DNA of 64,000 nucleotides, from NCBI GenBank assembly GCA_001986395.2, contig MQVO02000010.1:868001-932000 (forward strand). Reading direction: 5' to 3'. Source of the stretch: Irpex lacteus (taxonomy: Eukaryota; Basidiomycota; Agaricomycetes; Polyporales; Irpicaceae). Every line of letters starts with the position of its first letter. Position 1 is the first letter of the stretch. Of the stretch, positions 11,155 through 23,280 are shown one piece after another. The translations under genes and the position numbers were made by a program. The notes beneath the pieces were generated by a model. That model did no database searches, had not been told where the DNA came from, and saw only the letters and a list, made by a program, of their open reading frames with translations.

Positions 11155-12245
11155 TGTGTTTTTCGAGTGACAGCGGAGGGATGCAACGTAACAAGCGTTG
11201 GGCGTTTATGATAGATGGATGGCTGAGTTTCTAGCCGTGTGACGTGACGTGTCACTAGCTACTGGCGTCTACTGGGTACTCGGACACACTGGGTAGTCGG
11301 ACACTCCCCCCATGTAAGGTCATTGTGTATATCTATCGCAAATCGGGATATTCCACACGATTATATGGCATGATTTCCACATTGTAGCCCATTTTTATCA
11401 GCCCCCTCATGCGCTAGCTAGTGAATCGATAACCATCAACCGAACGATGGTCTCGATCACCCAAAAAACACTAAGCGCTTTTACTACCTCAGGATAGTTT
11501 CGCTCATTGCTCGGTCTGTCCAGCGACTTAACGTCTGAAACGTTGGGATTGGTTGATTAAATATATGAAGTTGAACGTGGTATATTAATTTTATGCCAAA
11601 AGTTCGACATGACTCATGACAGTGCTCGCGATTGGCATGACATTTGTCCCGCACCACCAGAGCAGCCGCAGGAGTAATAAATTCATAAACTACGTATACA
11701 ATCATGAATGAAGAAAATTAGTATGGGATATGCTTCCCAATATGTATCGATACTTTCTACGATTATCCGTGCATTTTACCCGATTTTATGTTCAGAGTTA
11801 TAAGCAAATCTGGTAGAATGTGCACCGAGATAGTGACTAGCCCGAAATTAGCATGCTACTCACCAGACGGCATGGATAAAGCAACGATTTACCGCATATA
11901 CTGCAAAGAAATGGTATCCAAGTATTTTACGGCCCTCTCTTCATCTCGTTGCGAGGTATAAGATGCGCATGGTTCTTGCTCTCAGAGCAAGCTTTCCTCT
12001 ACGATAAGGGTACGCGTCTAAGCCGCAGCTAGTACTTTTAAGCAACAGATTACATAACGCTAGGTTTCCCACGCTTACAAGGTGTTACCACTCAACCCGT
12101 ACCATGCAATACCTACGAAACATCGTAAATGCACTCGTATGCCCTACGGTATCGTCAAATATTACATTAAGCCATGTAGTACATGAAGAGAAATGTAAGT
12201 TGCAACCGTGTGGAGGCTGGACTGACCGCTTTGGTGGAGTTCTGA
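11155..12245. other. no supported gene
   Basis: AT-rich spacer upstream of the JmjC gene. It contains the hairpin-like repeat at 11972-11993 and probably the JmjC promoter just right of 11154. Confidence 0.4.
11972..11993. repeat. short palindromic repeat CTTGCTCTNAGAGCAAG
   Basis: GTTCTTGCTCTCAGAGCAAG plus CTT. The same bases occur inverted at 21034-21055. The 17-base core is a perfect palindrome around its central base. Confidence 0.6.
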
Positions 12246-12963
12246 GTGATGCGAAGGCCAGTTTCGTACTGGTTGCCCCTGGCCACCAAGACTTGCTTCC
12301 TTTGTGGGAGCCTGTCCCCTGCTGTGGCCAAGCTTCAAGACACGAAACGCTCGATTGGCGCGTCCATTCAAAACACCATCCCGGTCAATCTCGAGAACAG
12401 TTCTGCAAGGGGCCTCAAATTTCGTCACACGCTGTTCGAGGTAAGCTGCGTTTGCTCTCGGTTTACAGAATCTTCGACTGACCAACTACCTCAGCCACTC
12501 ACCGAGCCTTGTGACGACTCTGACACAGCCACGGATGGCCCTTCCTCAGGTTCGTCGTATTTGATGACACTGACACTGAACTGACTCCTCCCGTACGTAT
12601 AGTCAACCAATAGTGGAGCCTAGCCACATGGCCGTGTGAGTCTTCTGAGGCCAAGAACACTTTAAGAGAACTGCTCGAGGAGAAAACACACAGGCTTGTA
12701 CCATTACGTGCATACGATGTTGACGGTAATTTGATTGCGCCTGGTGATTGGATGAATTAAACTACAGGGTGCCGATGTCATGCATCAGTGGTTTGGACGG
12801 GCTGCGGCGCCTGACACCAAAAAAGGACAACTACTATGCTGACATTAACGAGATTCGGGTTTTGAAAGCTCCCCAGCCTACGCCCACCAGCCCCCGCAAG
12901 CGAGTACGCGAGAATACGGCTCAAGGCTCCGATGGCCTCTCGCACAAACAGAAGAGAACTTGA
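12246..12963 (+). pseudogene. decayed hypothetical gene (basidiomycete-type small ORF)
   Basis: The frame at 12246-12590 ends with a plausible donor (CCC|GTACGT). After an intron of about 50 bases the next piece reads LRELLEEKTHRLVPLRAYDV, then DGNLIAPGDWMN and an in-frame TAA. Protein-like sequence then resumes in other frames: QGADVMHQWFGRA, and after a further shift DNYYADINEIRVLK with a Pro-rich basic tail to a stop at 12963. This layout resembles small hypothetical proteins common in Agaricomycetes, but I cannot name the family. A stop and a frameshift argue for a pseudogene. Confidence 0.4.
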
Positions 12964-15330
12964 ACCAAGAACTGTATTCCACTTACTTTCCTGAATGGCT
13001 AGCGAATGACCCAATCTTCACAGAGTGCCTTCGGCTGACCTTATAGGCGACGACTCGATTGGATGGTGCTGAATTGAATGCCGTCCTGATTTCGCCCACA
13101 ATTTGTACCACATTGCTCGTTAAACTGATTTCTGACAAGGAGTTTATATTGCTTATTCCTTTGACCTCTAAGAAATACACAAATATCAATCTCAATTGTA
13201 ACTTTCTTAACTGTACGATTGTCGTAACACTGAGTGTCATATTCGCTTTGTGGAGCAAGATCTGCAGCCGCCGCGGGCGGCCCTTTCGAGTAGGAAACGA
13301 TGCCTCAACAGTGTCGCAGAAACTGTCCGGGCGCCAAGTCTACGCGCGTAGATAGGCAGTGTCCGACTTCCCAGTTTGGGCTGATTTTAGAGTTGTTCTC
13401 GTAGAATATTCATAGTACGGCTGCTACGTCCACAATAGCAGCAAAAATATTTATAGATGTACAAGAAATATGTGGCTACATGATGGTACCAGATTTACGC
13501 TCGAAATATCTATAATGTTTGGTGTAGTCGCTTCTGATTGCTTAAGTGTCCGACTACTAGGTAGACGCCAGTATCGATGGGCTACATATGTTACTCTTGC
13601 CCTGAAACCCCTCCACCTAGCTAGCGCTGGTAGCGGGAATCTCCGACATGGTGCCGACGCGGCATTCCCTTTTTGGATTCATATCCTGCCGATCAGCTTA
13701 AATCTCAATTGGATCGTCGCGTGATCGAATGGTGCAGACCTTAAAGCTTAATTCCTCATACTTAAATACGTACAACGCTGCCTCTCAGAGTCTCTCAACT
13801 TCAGAGCTCGTCGTACTGGGACTCCGCCGTCTCATTTGGCCACCGGTTTTGGTGTTCAACGTTTACTGTTATACTACGCGTTGTCTGGACACAGCCATGC
13901 GCACGTTGTTCATCACTCTCCGTAAGTACCATACATGATACTCGGACAGTACGCAATATGTGCCGAACATACGCTGAATTTTGAAGCAATATCACTGACA
14001 ATAAGTAGCAAAAACGTATGCCAGTGAACCTCAATGTTTGCAGCGCTCGAGAATGGCCACCGCGGAAGAACCCGAGAGGTGCCGAGCCGCATAAGGCCCC
14101 CGGCATATCCTCCTAGAGCATATATTAGGCGTCGGACATAAATGGGCCCGCCGGAGGCGGGACCTCCGATTTTTGGAGGACATTTTTGCCCGGAGCCTGG
14201 GAAGGTTCGATCCCAGAAAGGACATAAACCGGGTCGCGCGCCTCGATCCGTCGTGATCTCACCGTCGACCCTGGCAGAACGCAGTGCTGTTGCGGAAAAT
14301 CGTGGCGGAAACATTCAGCAAACAGGGGAGTAAGTGCAACTCTTTGGATTCTCCATGGCTCTGTTTTCTCATCGATACACAGCACGCTCCTCATACATAA
14401 TGCACTTATCTCGGGTCTTACTATAGCTATTGTACTTACTTAGCTTACTTTGAGCTCCTCGAGCTCCTTGTAGCCGCTTTTTCTAATTGGTAAGCCCATT
14501 CTTTTTACTCATTTGTATGAACTAAGCTGAGTCCTGGCTACTGCCTGCAGCTTACTATAATCGAAAATTCATGTATTTTACCGCATCCAAGTTGTAGTTG
14601 TGCTGCCGATTATGAAGCTCGCAACCGGTTCTACTACACGGCACACACAGCTCTGAAGCCAGTATATAAACCACGTTTGAGGGTCCTCGATCCGGACGAC
14701 GAATTGTGTCTGTCGCGTAGTCAAAACCTTTGAGCAGCCGACGGAGTCACGAATTGCCGGCGGGCCACAAGACATTGGCGCAGATTACAAAATGCTCTCG
14801 GGTGAGCATTACCTGGGTTGATGGCTGCCTATCGCGCGGGTAACGAATGAAGGTTCGTGTTGTTCGCGTGATCAGTTCTTCAGGAATGAGCTGTAATGTT
14901 GCGGGGTTGCCGCGAGAGATGGGATTAAGAGGGGAAAGTGAGTGACGTCACCGCTGCGGTGGAGACATGATCAACATTGGCAGCAGAGTTCACTGAAGGT
15001 ACCCAATTTATCCTCATGAATACGGTACGTTCAGCCAGATTTCCGGTGTGGCGGCCATTTCAGACACACGGCTAATAAACAGTATCATGGCGAAAGCCAG
15101 ATGCACGCGCGGATTGTGCAATATAGCTTGATATTCGTAAGCGTTGTTGTCTGAAGCATGATGACCGGTTTAAATTGCATAGATCACTGATTATATATCC
15201 GAGTCATAGGCTCACTAGAGTTCCTGAATAGACATAGGCGTACACAACGGCAACATTAAGGTCGAGTTGTCAAATTCCGCGACTGTGTATTCGTAAAGTT
15301 GTCTCTTGATTCGACGAATACGAGCTCGAG
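12964..15330. other. no supported gene
   Basis: No convincing exon. Around 14139-14240 there are GC-rich hairpins (CCCGCCGGAGGCGGG; CCTCCGATTTTTGGAGG). The nearby GGTTCGATCCC looks like a tRNA B box but no tRNA folds around it. Confidence 0.35.
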
Positions 15331-15744
15331 ATGCTGCCGGCGAAAGATAAGCATGTTTACCACCTCAACAGACTGTATGATCCCTCTGGCACTGACAAAG
15401 TCACAGTGGGGCATCTCCATACGCTAGACAGCCTCCTATGGACAACGGTATTTGTCAGGTTGCTATCAGCCGTCACTCTCAAGGTCTGCTGGCACCTCGA
15501 ATCAAAACAAGTATCCCGCCGTTGCATGAGTAAGTATATAGCCCGCTCTCAGTGCTCCGTAGGCTCGCTTCTCTTCTCGCTCTCTGCGTTCGCGTCTTCA
15601 ATCGCAACGCGGCCACCCGGTGTCGGCAAACACAAGGTGAATACTACTGTTACATCACTTATATCCCGAGTCCCCGCTCTTAGTTCTGATGCTGACTATT
15701 TGTGGTCGATGTTAGCGAGGGCGTTCAGAGCCTCTGGTAATTAG
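15331..15744 (+). CDS. uncertain ORF, hypothetical protein
   Basis: An ATG-started 137-codon frame with a hydrophobic, Leu/Val-rich middle (about residues 38-55) and a Ser-rich second half. No recognised domain. A donor-like GTAAGT near 15533 hints that the frame may really be spliced. It may be chance or a decayed gene. Confidence 0.22.
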   Translation: MLPAKDKHVYHLNRLYDPSGTDKVTVGHLHTLDSLLWTTVFVRLLSAVTLKVCWHLESKQVSRRCMSKYIARSQCSVGSLLFSLSAFASSIATRPPGVGKHKVNTTVTSLISRVPALSSDADYLWSMLARAFRASGN

Positions 15745-16055
15745 GTAAAGGAGATTCAAATCTCAACGGCTCAGAAAACGAAAGCAGCGATAGCGAGTCA
15801 CGGTGCCGGCGATTGAATGGCTGCGATCAATAGGCGGGCTTGAGCCCAGGGGAGCGAGTCTGATGATGAATCTGGATACTAAAACGCATAATAAAGATCA
15901 TAAGAGGCTGTATAATGCTATTGGCGACGTTTTTGAATATATTCCTATTTTTGGCGATTTTTGAAAGCATATATCCCGCTTGAGGACATTTTTGGCCGTT
16001 TTCCGAGAATTTTGGATATTCCCGCTACCAGCGTTACTAGCTATGTAGGTGGAGT

Positions 16056-16598
16056 AGTGTTGTCCACGAGTCGAGTCTGACTCGCGAGTCAACTCGACTT
16101 GCGAGTCCGCTTAGCAGAACTCGGAAATCGAGTCGAGTCGAGTCCCCGACTCGGGTCGACTCGCGAGTCGTTGATGGATGACCTATATCACTCGTCATTG
16201 GACAATCAGTGGTTTTCTTCTGGCATCAGTCCATTTACGTCATTGACAACGTTTGGTTTGGGCGTTACCAGATGAAATCAATCGAGCGCCAATATGACAG
16301 TAGTAGATCGCTGCCTTAGTCTAGTTTATGCATATACTTCCCGTTATACTCAATTTTACTTCACGGGATACTGAGTAGATGCCATTTAGGTGCAGCCTGG
16401 AAAATTTTCTGTACAAAAATTAACATAAGGGTGCTCGTACGTCGAGGAACAGGAGTGTCTCGATGATTCACGGACAAATCCGAGTCTCGTGATCGGACTC
16501 GCGAGTCGACTCGCCCGACTCGACTCGCTCGAACTCGCTTTTCGAGTTGGACCGAGTTGGACGGACTCGACTCGACTCGACTCGACTCGACGCAACAG
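16056..16598. mobile_element. CGAGT-rich inverted-repeat element, copy 1
   Basis: The left end reads AGTGTTGTCCACGAGTCGAG and continues with alternating GACTCGCGAGTC words to about 16172. The right end has the same words inverted (16495-16592) and closes with CGACGCAACAG. The interior has no coding capacity. A sister element lies at 48009-48492 and a solo right end at 5575-5665. The ends GTTGTC...GACAAC recall hAT-type MITEs, but no clear 8-base target duplication was found. Confidence 0.6.
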
Positions 16599-17501
16599 GT
16601 ACTTCCTCATGGCCAGGGGTGGACCTAATTGGGTCCCTTGGGTCCTGGCCCGACCTAAGCTGGCGCCCCCTATACAGCACCTAACTGGTGCACGTGCGGG
16701 CGCCTGTATCGCCCAGGCCAGGGAGGACTACCTTAACAGGTAAATCTGACCCCTGGCACCCCTGGCCTTACATCCAAATTTCGCGGGGGGCCCGCCTTCG
16801 GCGGGCTCCCCTTGCCATGACCCAATTTTCGACGCAACACTAAGGTGGAGGGTCTTAAGGGCCTGATTGGCGGCAGTTTCTGAACCTGTTTTTCGAAAAA
16901 TCGCCCGCCCAAAAATCGAGTTTGCGAGAAAAATCAGCGCTTATGTGACTCACTGTGATGATGTGTGACAGAGTGTGACCCAGATTACGGTGATGATGCG
17001 TAAGACCAAATATGGACACGGAAGGCGCTTGGATGTAAGAGGGTGGACTCGCACAGGTGTTTTCGGGGATAGTATCATATGTTGGATATAGAATGCATCA
17101 AAAAACCATACTGAAGGGCAAATGCAGCGTTAGTGAATTATAACCTAGCAGGGGTTATGCCGGGGGCCTGCCGCTGAGCCGTCATTTTTTGTCACGTGCA
17201 GGGAGGTTATTTTCCCCCACAGGACGCCGAGGAAATCGGAACAGCGTATTACAGCACCTTTGCCGCGCTGTCAACTTCTTACATACCTTGGGATCCCTGA
17301 TAATATAGATTCCTCCCACTAGTCGCATTTATCACTGAACCGGTGCTCAACGTTTAACGTTCGAACACCCACCGTCAATTCATACAGCTTTGCATTCGAT
17401 GTCCAATGGGTCCGCAGGCACGCACGTCCCAAATAACTACCACGGAGCCGGATGATTCGCCCCTCGACTGAAATCCTGCCACCCATAACTCCAGTACATG
17501 C
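16599..17501. other. no supported gene; palindromic GC patch
   Basis: Holds short hairpins such as GGGCCCGCCTTCGGCGGGC near 16788 and a palindromic patch of CCAGGGG/GGTCCTGG words near 16613-16650. No exon recognised. Confidence 0.35.
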
Positions 17502-18877
17502 TTACAACATAGTCTGCACACTCTTCTCTTTCCCGTTCTCCTCCAGCCGCTCCGCTGTATCCACCAGTCTCCCCATAAGCTCCCGCATAAGCTCAGCCTC
17601 CAGCAACTGCGGACACACTTTAAACAGCATCCGCACAAGCTCCTCCAGCGAGGAAGTGTAGTCCACATACCCAAGGAATTGCCCGTAGAGGGTTTTAAAG
17701 TGACACGGTATGGCTTGGCTGGCGAGGTGTGCGATAGAAAGGGTGCAAGGGGAGCATGATGGCGGTGGTGAACGTAGGAGATGGCTATCGGGAAGCAGAT
17801 TATCAATGATATCGGTGGTGGTAGTGATCCTTCCAGGATCGATGCCTTCAATGCATGCGCTGCCCGTCGCAGCTCCTATGATTTGAACTTGTGGGGTCGT
17901 ACAAGCAGACGTCTGCACACCTCTCGCTTGCTTGTGCCCCTTTAACTGGCTCGCTCTCTCCACAACCTTGCTTGTTAGCTCCTTCACCGCTTGATCGTTG
18001 ACCCAGTTGGTACGCCGCCGGAATGACTCCCGCACCAGTGCTTCGAGGGCTGAGGTGTAATCTAAGTACCTCAGGAAATGAGTGCGGGATATGGCCAGCT
18101 GAGAGAGAGCGGATTGGCTCGCGATGCGAGCAAAGGGGCGGCTGCCGTGGAGAAGTAGCGGTATATTGTAGAGAACATCTGTGGACTGATTTTCAGCGGA
18201 TGGGGCGCTGGCCCTCAGGCGGTTGATGTCATTTGGGTCTGCTCCGCTTGCGATAGCTGCCGTGCTTCCAATTTTTCGAGTGCTAGTCTCTGCAGCCGGA
18301 GAGGACATTGCTGTGGCCGATGTCAGAGTAGCGCAATTACGAGGGCGATCCTGCGACGTGTCTCGAGCGGTTCGTTCCGCCGCTCTTCCTGCCTGTCGGA
18401 CGACCTCTATGTCGTTAAAAACGTAAGATGTCTGGTATGCCATGTTTGGCAAAGCAGATGGTCTAGCTTTGTGTTGGAGGTAGTTCCATATCGTGGTCAG
18501 CATATCACAACGGTCTGTAAATTTTCAGCATCGAGATATCTACCTAGTTGTGGTCTCGCCGCCCCTGAGCCATCCTCCCCGTCAGATTCAGTCATGATCG
18601 TCTCCTCATCGCGCGCCTCGACCCACCTCAAATACTCCTCGTACGTCGTTTCTGTTCCCCTCAGATGTGGATCCTCCTCCCGTGCGTCCAGCCACCTTCC
18701 CCAAGCAGAGCTATTGACCCTCCACTGCGAGCTGATGACGAAGTCCCGATTCTCATTCAGCCAGTCATATAGCTCGTCCAATGATCGATAACCTGAAAAA
18801 CAATAATTTGAGAAATTGAAACAAACGACATGCATGGTTAACGTACGGAGGTGCTCTGGGACCTTGAATATCTTCAT
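17502..18877 (-). CDS. unknown protein with internal duplication
   Basis: From the ATG at 18877, a short first exon (MKIFKVPEHL) splices through GTACGT...TTTCAG to YRSLDELYDWL. A second intron of about 77 bases (GTAGAT...ACAAAG) then joins ARPQL to ARPSALPNMAYQT in frame. The product is about 420 residues. Two stretches match each other: HFLRYLDYTSALEALVRESF (about 18080-18020) and QFLGYVDYTSSLEELVRMLF (about 17685-17620). Each is preceded by an ASQ-containing block and followed by a helix with ELT/ELM and VVERA/VDTAE. The repeated unit looks alpha-helical. I know no family for it. Third-position GC is high relative to the flanks, which supports real coding. Confidence 0.6.
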
Positions 18878-18941
18878 ATGATACTAATACTCCTGGAAAC
18901 CAGGTACGGAGGCACCGAATGAACACCTGCCATCTATATTG

Positions 18942-19012
18942 TAAGGGAGCTCGCTCCACGGGGTTGCCTTTCCCGGCCTCCTGTCCGAATGTAGGAACTT
19001 CCTCTTTTAGAT
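18942..19012 (+). repeat. dispersed ~75-bp repeat, copy 1
   Basis: AAGGGAGCTCGCTCC, then GGGGTTGCCTTTCC and TGTCCGAATG, ending in CCTCTTTT. It matches 20565-20637 along its length, with a weaker partial relative near 7125-7160. Confidence 0.65.
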
Positions 19013-19242
19013 ACGTATTCGTTCACGGTCACATGTTAGGCTTTGCTCCTCGCTTGCGGGTTTCTGTTTCGTCTCGGCAGTCTTCGCAGGAAACATTACC
19101 ATAGCTCCCACAGCTCCAGAGTGCTCCGGGATGCTCCCATCTTTTCCAGAGCTCTGGGAGAGATCACATCTTTTCCTGATGCGCGGGTGTCGTGATTCTT
19201 CACATGCACGACAATGGGGTTGTCGTGCTTCTCCTTTCATAA

Positions 19243-19515
19243 GGCCCCGTTCGATGACACCGCTATGGTCCCGCTACGCTACGTTATCGCACCTAATAAG
19301 GCTAAACGTCAGTACCATTCTGTTATACTCTGTTACAGCGTTATTAGATTCTTCCTCTGATTTACTCCGCAAGTCACGTCTCGTCACGTCTCCTTACATT
19401 ATATCTGCTTTCATTGGCTCCTCATTGTGACGTAGTGTGACCTGCGCTGGCTAACCATAACATAGCGGAGGATAACATAACGTAGTGGGATATAGCGGTG
19501 TTGTCGAACGGGGCC
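19243..19515. mobile_element. 273-bp PIF/Harbinger-like MITE
   Basis: Starts GGCCCCGTTCGATGACACCG and ends with the inverted form CGGTGTTGTCGAACGGGGCC. The inverted ends extend for about 45 bases with a few mismatches and are flanked by TAA on both sides (19240-19242 and 19516-19518). A three-base TAA/TTA duplication with GGCCCCGTT ends is typical of Harbinger-type MITEs. No coding capacity. Confidence 0.8.
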
Positions 19516-19647
19516 TAAGTAACTAACGCTGCCAAGGCAGCTAAACCCGCTACCAGTGGGCTGAGAGTATCGCGAGAGTTGCGAACAGTACATAAATGCA
19601 GCAACGTCAACTGGAAGCAATTTACTTAAGTAAGTTTCTTGAGGACA

Positions 19648-19704
19648 CGCAGATCTCTGCAGGCCTTCGCGCCTCTGGCGCTCCGGCCAGCAACTCTCTG
19701 CGTC
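19648..19704 (+). repeat. dispersed ~55-bp GC-rich repeat, copy c
   Basis: CTGCAGGCCTTCGCGCCTCT followed by GGCGCTCCGGCCAGCA. A more diverged member of the family at 3608-3656 and 3915-3970. Confidence 0.55.
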
Positions 19705-20564
19705 GGTTGCATTTTATTTGTGGCATCGCTATGCTTCGCACTAGCATAGAGACTTCACAAGTATGATGAGAACGTACTTATGTACCAAGTCTGACTCGGA
19801 GTACTAGTGTAATCGTTAATAGTTACTTGCAGAGCCTTGTACTTGCTGACTTGCGAGATGTGGACAAGGGGCAAAGGAAATAAATAAGCCATGTATACCG
19901 GATGTAGCGTATGCATAACTGTCAGCATCCGGAGCTCATTGCAATGAGGCCACACTGTCACGGCTGTGCCAGCAACGGTACTGCTAGGCTTCAACGAGGC
20001 GCATCAATTATTCACCTGCCATTCACGTGACCGACGCAAGAGAAGTTGGACAATCCTCTCCCTTGGAACCCCAAGACCAAGTTCCTCCCAGCTTAGACGT
20101 TGGTAGCGGGAACTTTCTGCATCAGACTCATGTACCGACTTTTCCGCACACACCCTAATGACCTCGAAGCTTGCGTCTCGGCATCATCGTCCATCATTTC
20201 ACTGTACAGTGCTGTCTTTCTCGCCCGTGACGAAGTCGCGGGTAGCAGTGTCGTTTATTCGGGCGTCAGCGGGTTTATCCCGATGATGGCGGCGCGTAGC
20301 GCCGACCAGGGCGTTGAGTCCAGCCCGCCTTCCGTTTTTGTTAGTTCCTTCCGTTTCTCCTTTTATTTCACTTCGCATTATAGACCACGGACTATTGAGT
20401 AGTTTACTATTAGTCAATTAGTCTCAGAAAAGTGTATATAAAGTGCAATTCTCGTAGGTAGAAACTATCAATCATATTATTTACTCGTCTATCCACTGTG
20501 TGCGTGAGCCTGAGCCTAACCTGCGGATTTCACCAAAAGCAGCTAGTCTACTGTATTATAACTT

Positions 20565-20637
20565 GAAGGGAGCTCGCTTCCGGCGGGGTTGCCTTTCCTG
20601 ACGACTTGTCCGAATGCAGGAGCTGCCTCTTTTCCGA
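20565..20637 (+). repeat. dispersed ~75-bp repeat, copy 2
   Basis: Direct-orientation copy of 18942-19012, sharing AAGGGAGCTCGCT, GGGGTTGCCTTTCC and TGTCCGAATG. Confidence 0.65.
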
Positions 20638-21033
20638 TTTCCCAAATCGGGCTTTTTACTCGGTTCCGATTTCTTGAAAGTTGAAATCGTCGGTCCTTCC
20701 TCTTGTCTAGGGTAGGGCTCGGTTGTGTCACGTGATTTGATCTGAATAATGATGGGATCACTACATGCGCGCCCACTAGATTGCCCGCGGCCTCCTCGCT
20801 CTCTTAAACTCGAAAGGGCTGCCGCGGGCTGGCAGCAGGGACCTTCCTCTCGGAGTAGAAGTCTCACCAGCAATTTGAGAATGACATTCATGCATTTTCA
20901 TAGAAATCGATATTGTGTACAGCGGTGACGGTAGCGAAACATGTACAAGGAGCCTAAGGCGCCTAAGTATTAGCTAATCTTCCGAAAAAGGTGATTCCTG
21001 CGGCTTAGACGTGTATCGCTATTCGGTCTGGTA

Positions 21034-21055
21034 AGCTTGCTCTGAGAGCAAGAAC
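21034..21055. repeat. short palindromic repeat, second copy
   Basis: Inverted copy of the 22-base sequence at 11972-11993, centred on GCTCTGAGAGC. Confidence 0.6.
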
Positions 21056-21490
21056 ATTCTCCTTCTCGTCTAGTCGCGGCCTCTTCCTGTTTCCATGTTC
21101 TTTATGATTTTTTTTCCCTTTCATTTAACGTGTACAAGCTTCTGGCAGGAGCGTGATTCAAGTCTGTCTTAGTATATGTACTTACTGTAGGTTTGTGCAC
21201 TATGCAGTCTCTCAGTATGGTATTCGTTTTTCGATACTAATAACGTACAGTTTTGATCATAGCCATGGCGTGGATGTATAATGTAACCCAGACGGGTTGC
21301 ATCGACATCTTTCGCCGTTAAAACTGTTAAACTTTGCAGAGTCTGGCTGTGTGATCCTACCATGCTAGAGTAAGAATCCGAGTAGACTTGTTACCACTTC
21401 TCGCACATCCACTGATATGGCGAACTGAGTGCTTGAGGTCTCAAGATCTCCCCCGTTTTTCAATCCACTGGCATGTCCGCTTTACTAACC

Positions 21491-21549
21491 AAACGCACGA
21501 AGCTGCTAGCAGGAGCGCCGGAGGCGCGCATGCTTGCAGTGATGTGCGA
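21491..21549 (-). repeat. dispersed ~55-bp GC-rich repeat, copy d (inverted)
   Basis: AAGCTGCTAGCAGGAGCGCC followed by GGAGGCGCGCATGCTTGCAG, the reverse complement of the 3608-3656 and 3915-3970 copies. Confidence 0.7.
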
Positions 21550-22876
21550 GTTTGGCCACTATCGTGCACATAAGTACCCGTTGTTAGAAACACTTGGAGA
21601 AGTTCGGACAGCGGTAAATATATACAAGGGTAGCCGCGCTTCGCTTCGGCCCGCGAAGTCTCGTGAAAGTAGGTTACAGAGAAGTTAGAAAGAAGTTTCA
21701 GTGTAGAGTGAGAGTGTAGTGCAATGCCGGAGGAGAGAACGATACATACAGTAGTGAAAAAAACAGTACGGCAATGAACTTGAAGCGAAGGGAGTAAGCG
21801 CACGGGGAGTGGTCTGGGGTCCCGACGACCGAGAGATCAGTCAATATTCAATTCACGGTGGAAGAGCCATGAAAGGATGAGTAAGAGTACGATGCAGCTA
21901 GGTGCAGGCACACTACATGAAGAAGGGACAGGATGTGGGAGAGCTAAAGGCAATATGGCGAAAACCACAATGGGAAGTGGGGCGAGGACCCCAGAAGCAT
22001 GGCATGCGAGACGGGAAGAATAAAGCAGGCAGGGGAAATTCCACGATCGAGTATTCGTCGGGGCCTGAAAAAACTCCCCCAACAGCCCATGCTGATTTAC
22101 TGTATTCCAAAGCGGGCCCTACAATAGACGACGGGGAGCGGGGGAAAACGATTTGAAAGCAAGATAAGACAGAATGAAATGGGATAGAACCGGAATCCGA
22201 TCGTCACAAACGATTTATAGGGCAAATGAAGCTGATTGGACAAAATTTCTAACTGAAGCCCACATGCGTAAAGGAATGGAGTAATATGTAGCTTCTGCCC
22301 TGGGTTAGCAGAGATTTTTCCGATGCCCTGGCTGGGGTACATCTTTTGCCATTCTCTGGGCTATGAACAAATGCATTGTTTTGACTATCCAGACCTGTCG
22401 CCATATCCATGGTGAACTGAATGTATGTGACGACCAACCATTCTGTGATTTCTATGTTGATGCAATCCAAGAAATCGGCAGGGAGGGCGCCAGCCGACTA
22501 AACCCAAGTCAAAAATGGCTATGTGATGATCACGTGCAGGACGCGAGTTCTTATGGACCTGTTGGCTTAGACGCGGGAATCTTCGACCTCTTTTTGATCG
22601 TCATCGCCATTCTCCTGTTTCTCACCTCGTAGTCGACAGTTGATCCCACTATGCAACACCCCACTGACGATATTAAAGCATATGCGAATACTAGTAAGGC
22701 TACTAGCTCCACGCTAGAAACAGTACGCCAAGAGTCGAATTGGGGATTTAACGCAAAATCCGAACCTGGGCCACTTGTACGTGTCGTTCTCGTCCCCTTC
22801 TTGAATTGTGACACTTGCCATCCTCAGAGATTTCCCTGTGTTCTCGTCAGCTGACGCCGTGACTATCTATGTATAG

Positions 22877-23245
22877 CCGGATAATTCTCAGCCTGTACAA
22901 GCATTCACCACTTGCCTAAAAGACATTGGGATGCCAAAGGTCCAGGTAAGGCATCTTTACTTGTTGGCAATCGTACAAGGTTTTTTACTCCTTTCTGACA
23001 ATGTGATACATATTATAGGTGAGTATTGATGATCTTCTCAATTATATCTCATCTGATCCCGCAATTCCTGCTCTACACAGCTTCCGATAAAGGAAAAAGA
23101 GTACGCTATGGCGATGTCGAGGCTAGATTATAAAATAGCGTCTCTTGACGATAACATTGCTAAAGCACAAGCCCTCATCCTGGAGCTGGAGGCAATTATG
23201 GAAGAGAAAAAACGTGCTATACAGGAGGCAGGAGAAGATCTGTGA
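22877..23245 (+). CDS. 3' exons of a small coiled-coil protein, unknown
   Basis: The stretch PDNSQPVQAFTTCLKDIGMP followed by KVQ ends at a clear donor (CAG|GTAAGG). The final exon starts after CTACACAG and reads LPIKEKEYAMAMSRLDYKIA, then a highly charged heptad-like helix (LDDNIAKAQALILELEAIME) to a TGA at 23243-23245. The frame is kept if 22947-23083 is one intron; an internal GTGAGT...ACACAG pair allows a second form. The 5' exons are not resolved. A coiled-coil role is inferred from the heptads only. Confidence 0.4.
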
Positions 23246-23261
23246 TCCAAATGCTGTAGTA

Positions 23262-23280
23262 CCCCCCCCCCCCCCCCCCC
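23262..23280. repeat. poly-C tract (19)
   Basis: Nineteen consecutive C, directly downstream of the coiled-coil exon. Confidence 0.9.

Larger units (their letters stand above)
19705..22876. other. no confident gene; repeat-rich
   Basis: Open frames here are short and overlap on opposite strands. The region carries the dispersed repeats at 20565-20637, 21034-21055 and 21491-21549. Between 22640 and 22870 there are fragments with some protein character in more than one frame (for example DFPVFSSADAVTIYV) that may be earlier exons of the gene ending at 23245. Confidence 0.3.

Noticed and set aside
14190..14225. GGTTCGATCCC resembling a tRNA B box
   Set aside because: No acceptor stem, D arm or anticodon arm can be drawn around it.
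17375..17851. 158-codon minus-strand frame overlapping the 17502-18877 gene
   Set aside because: Out of frame with the duplicated helical units and rich in Cys/Trp/Arg; a shadow of the real frame.
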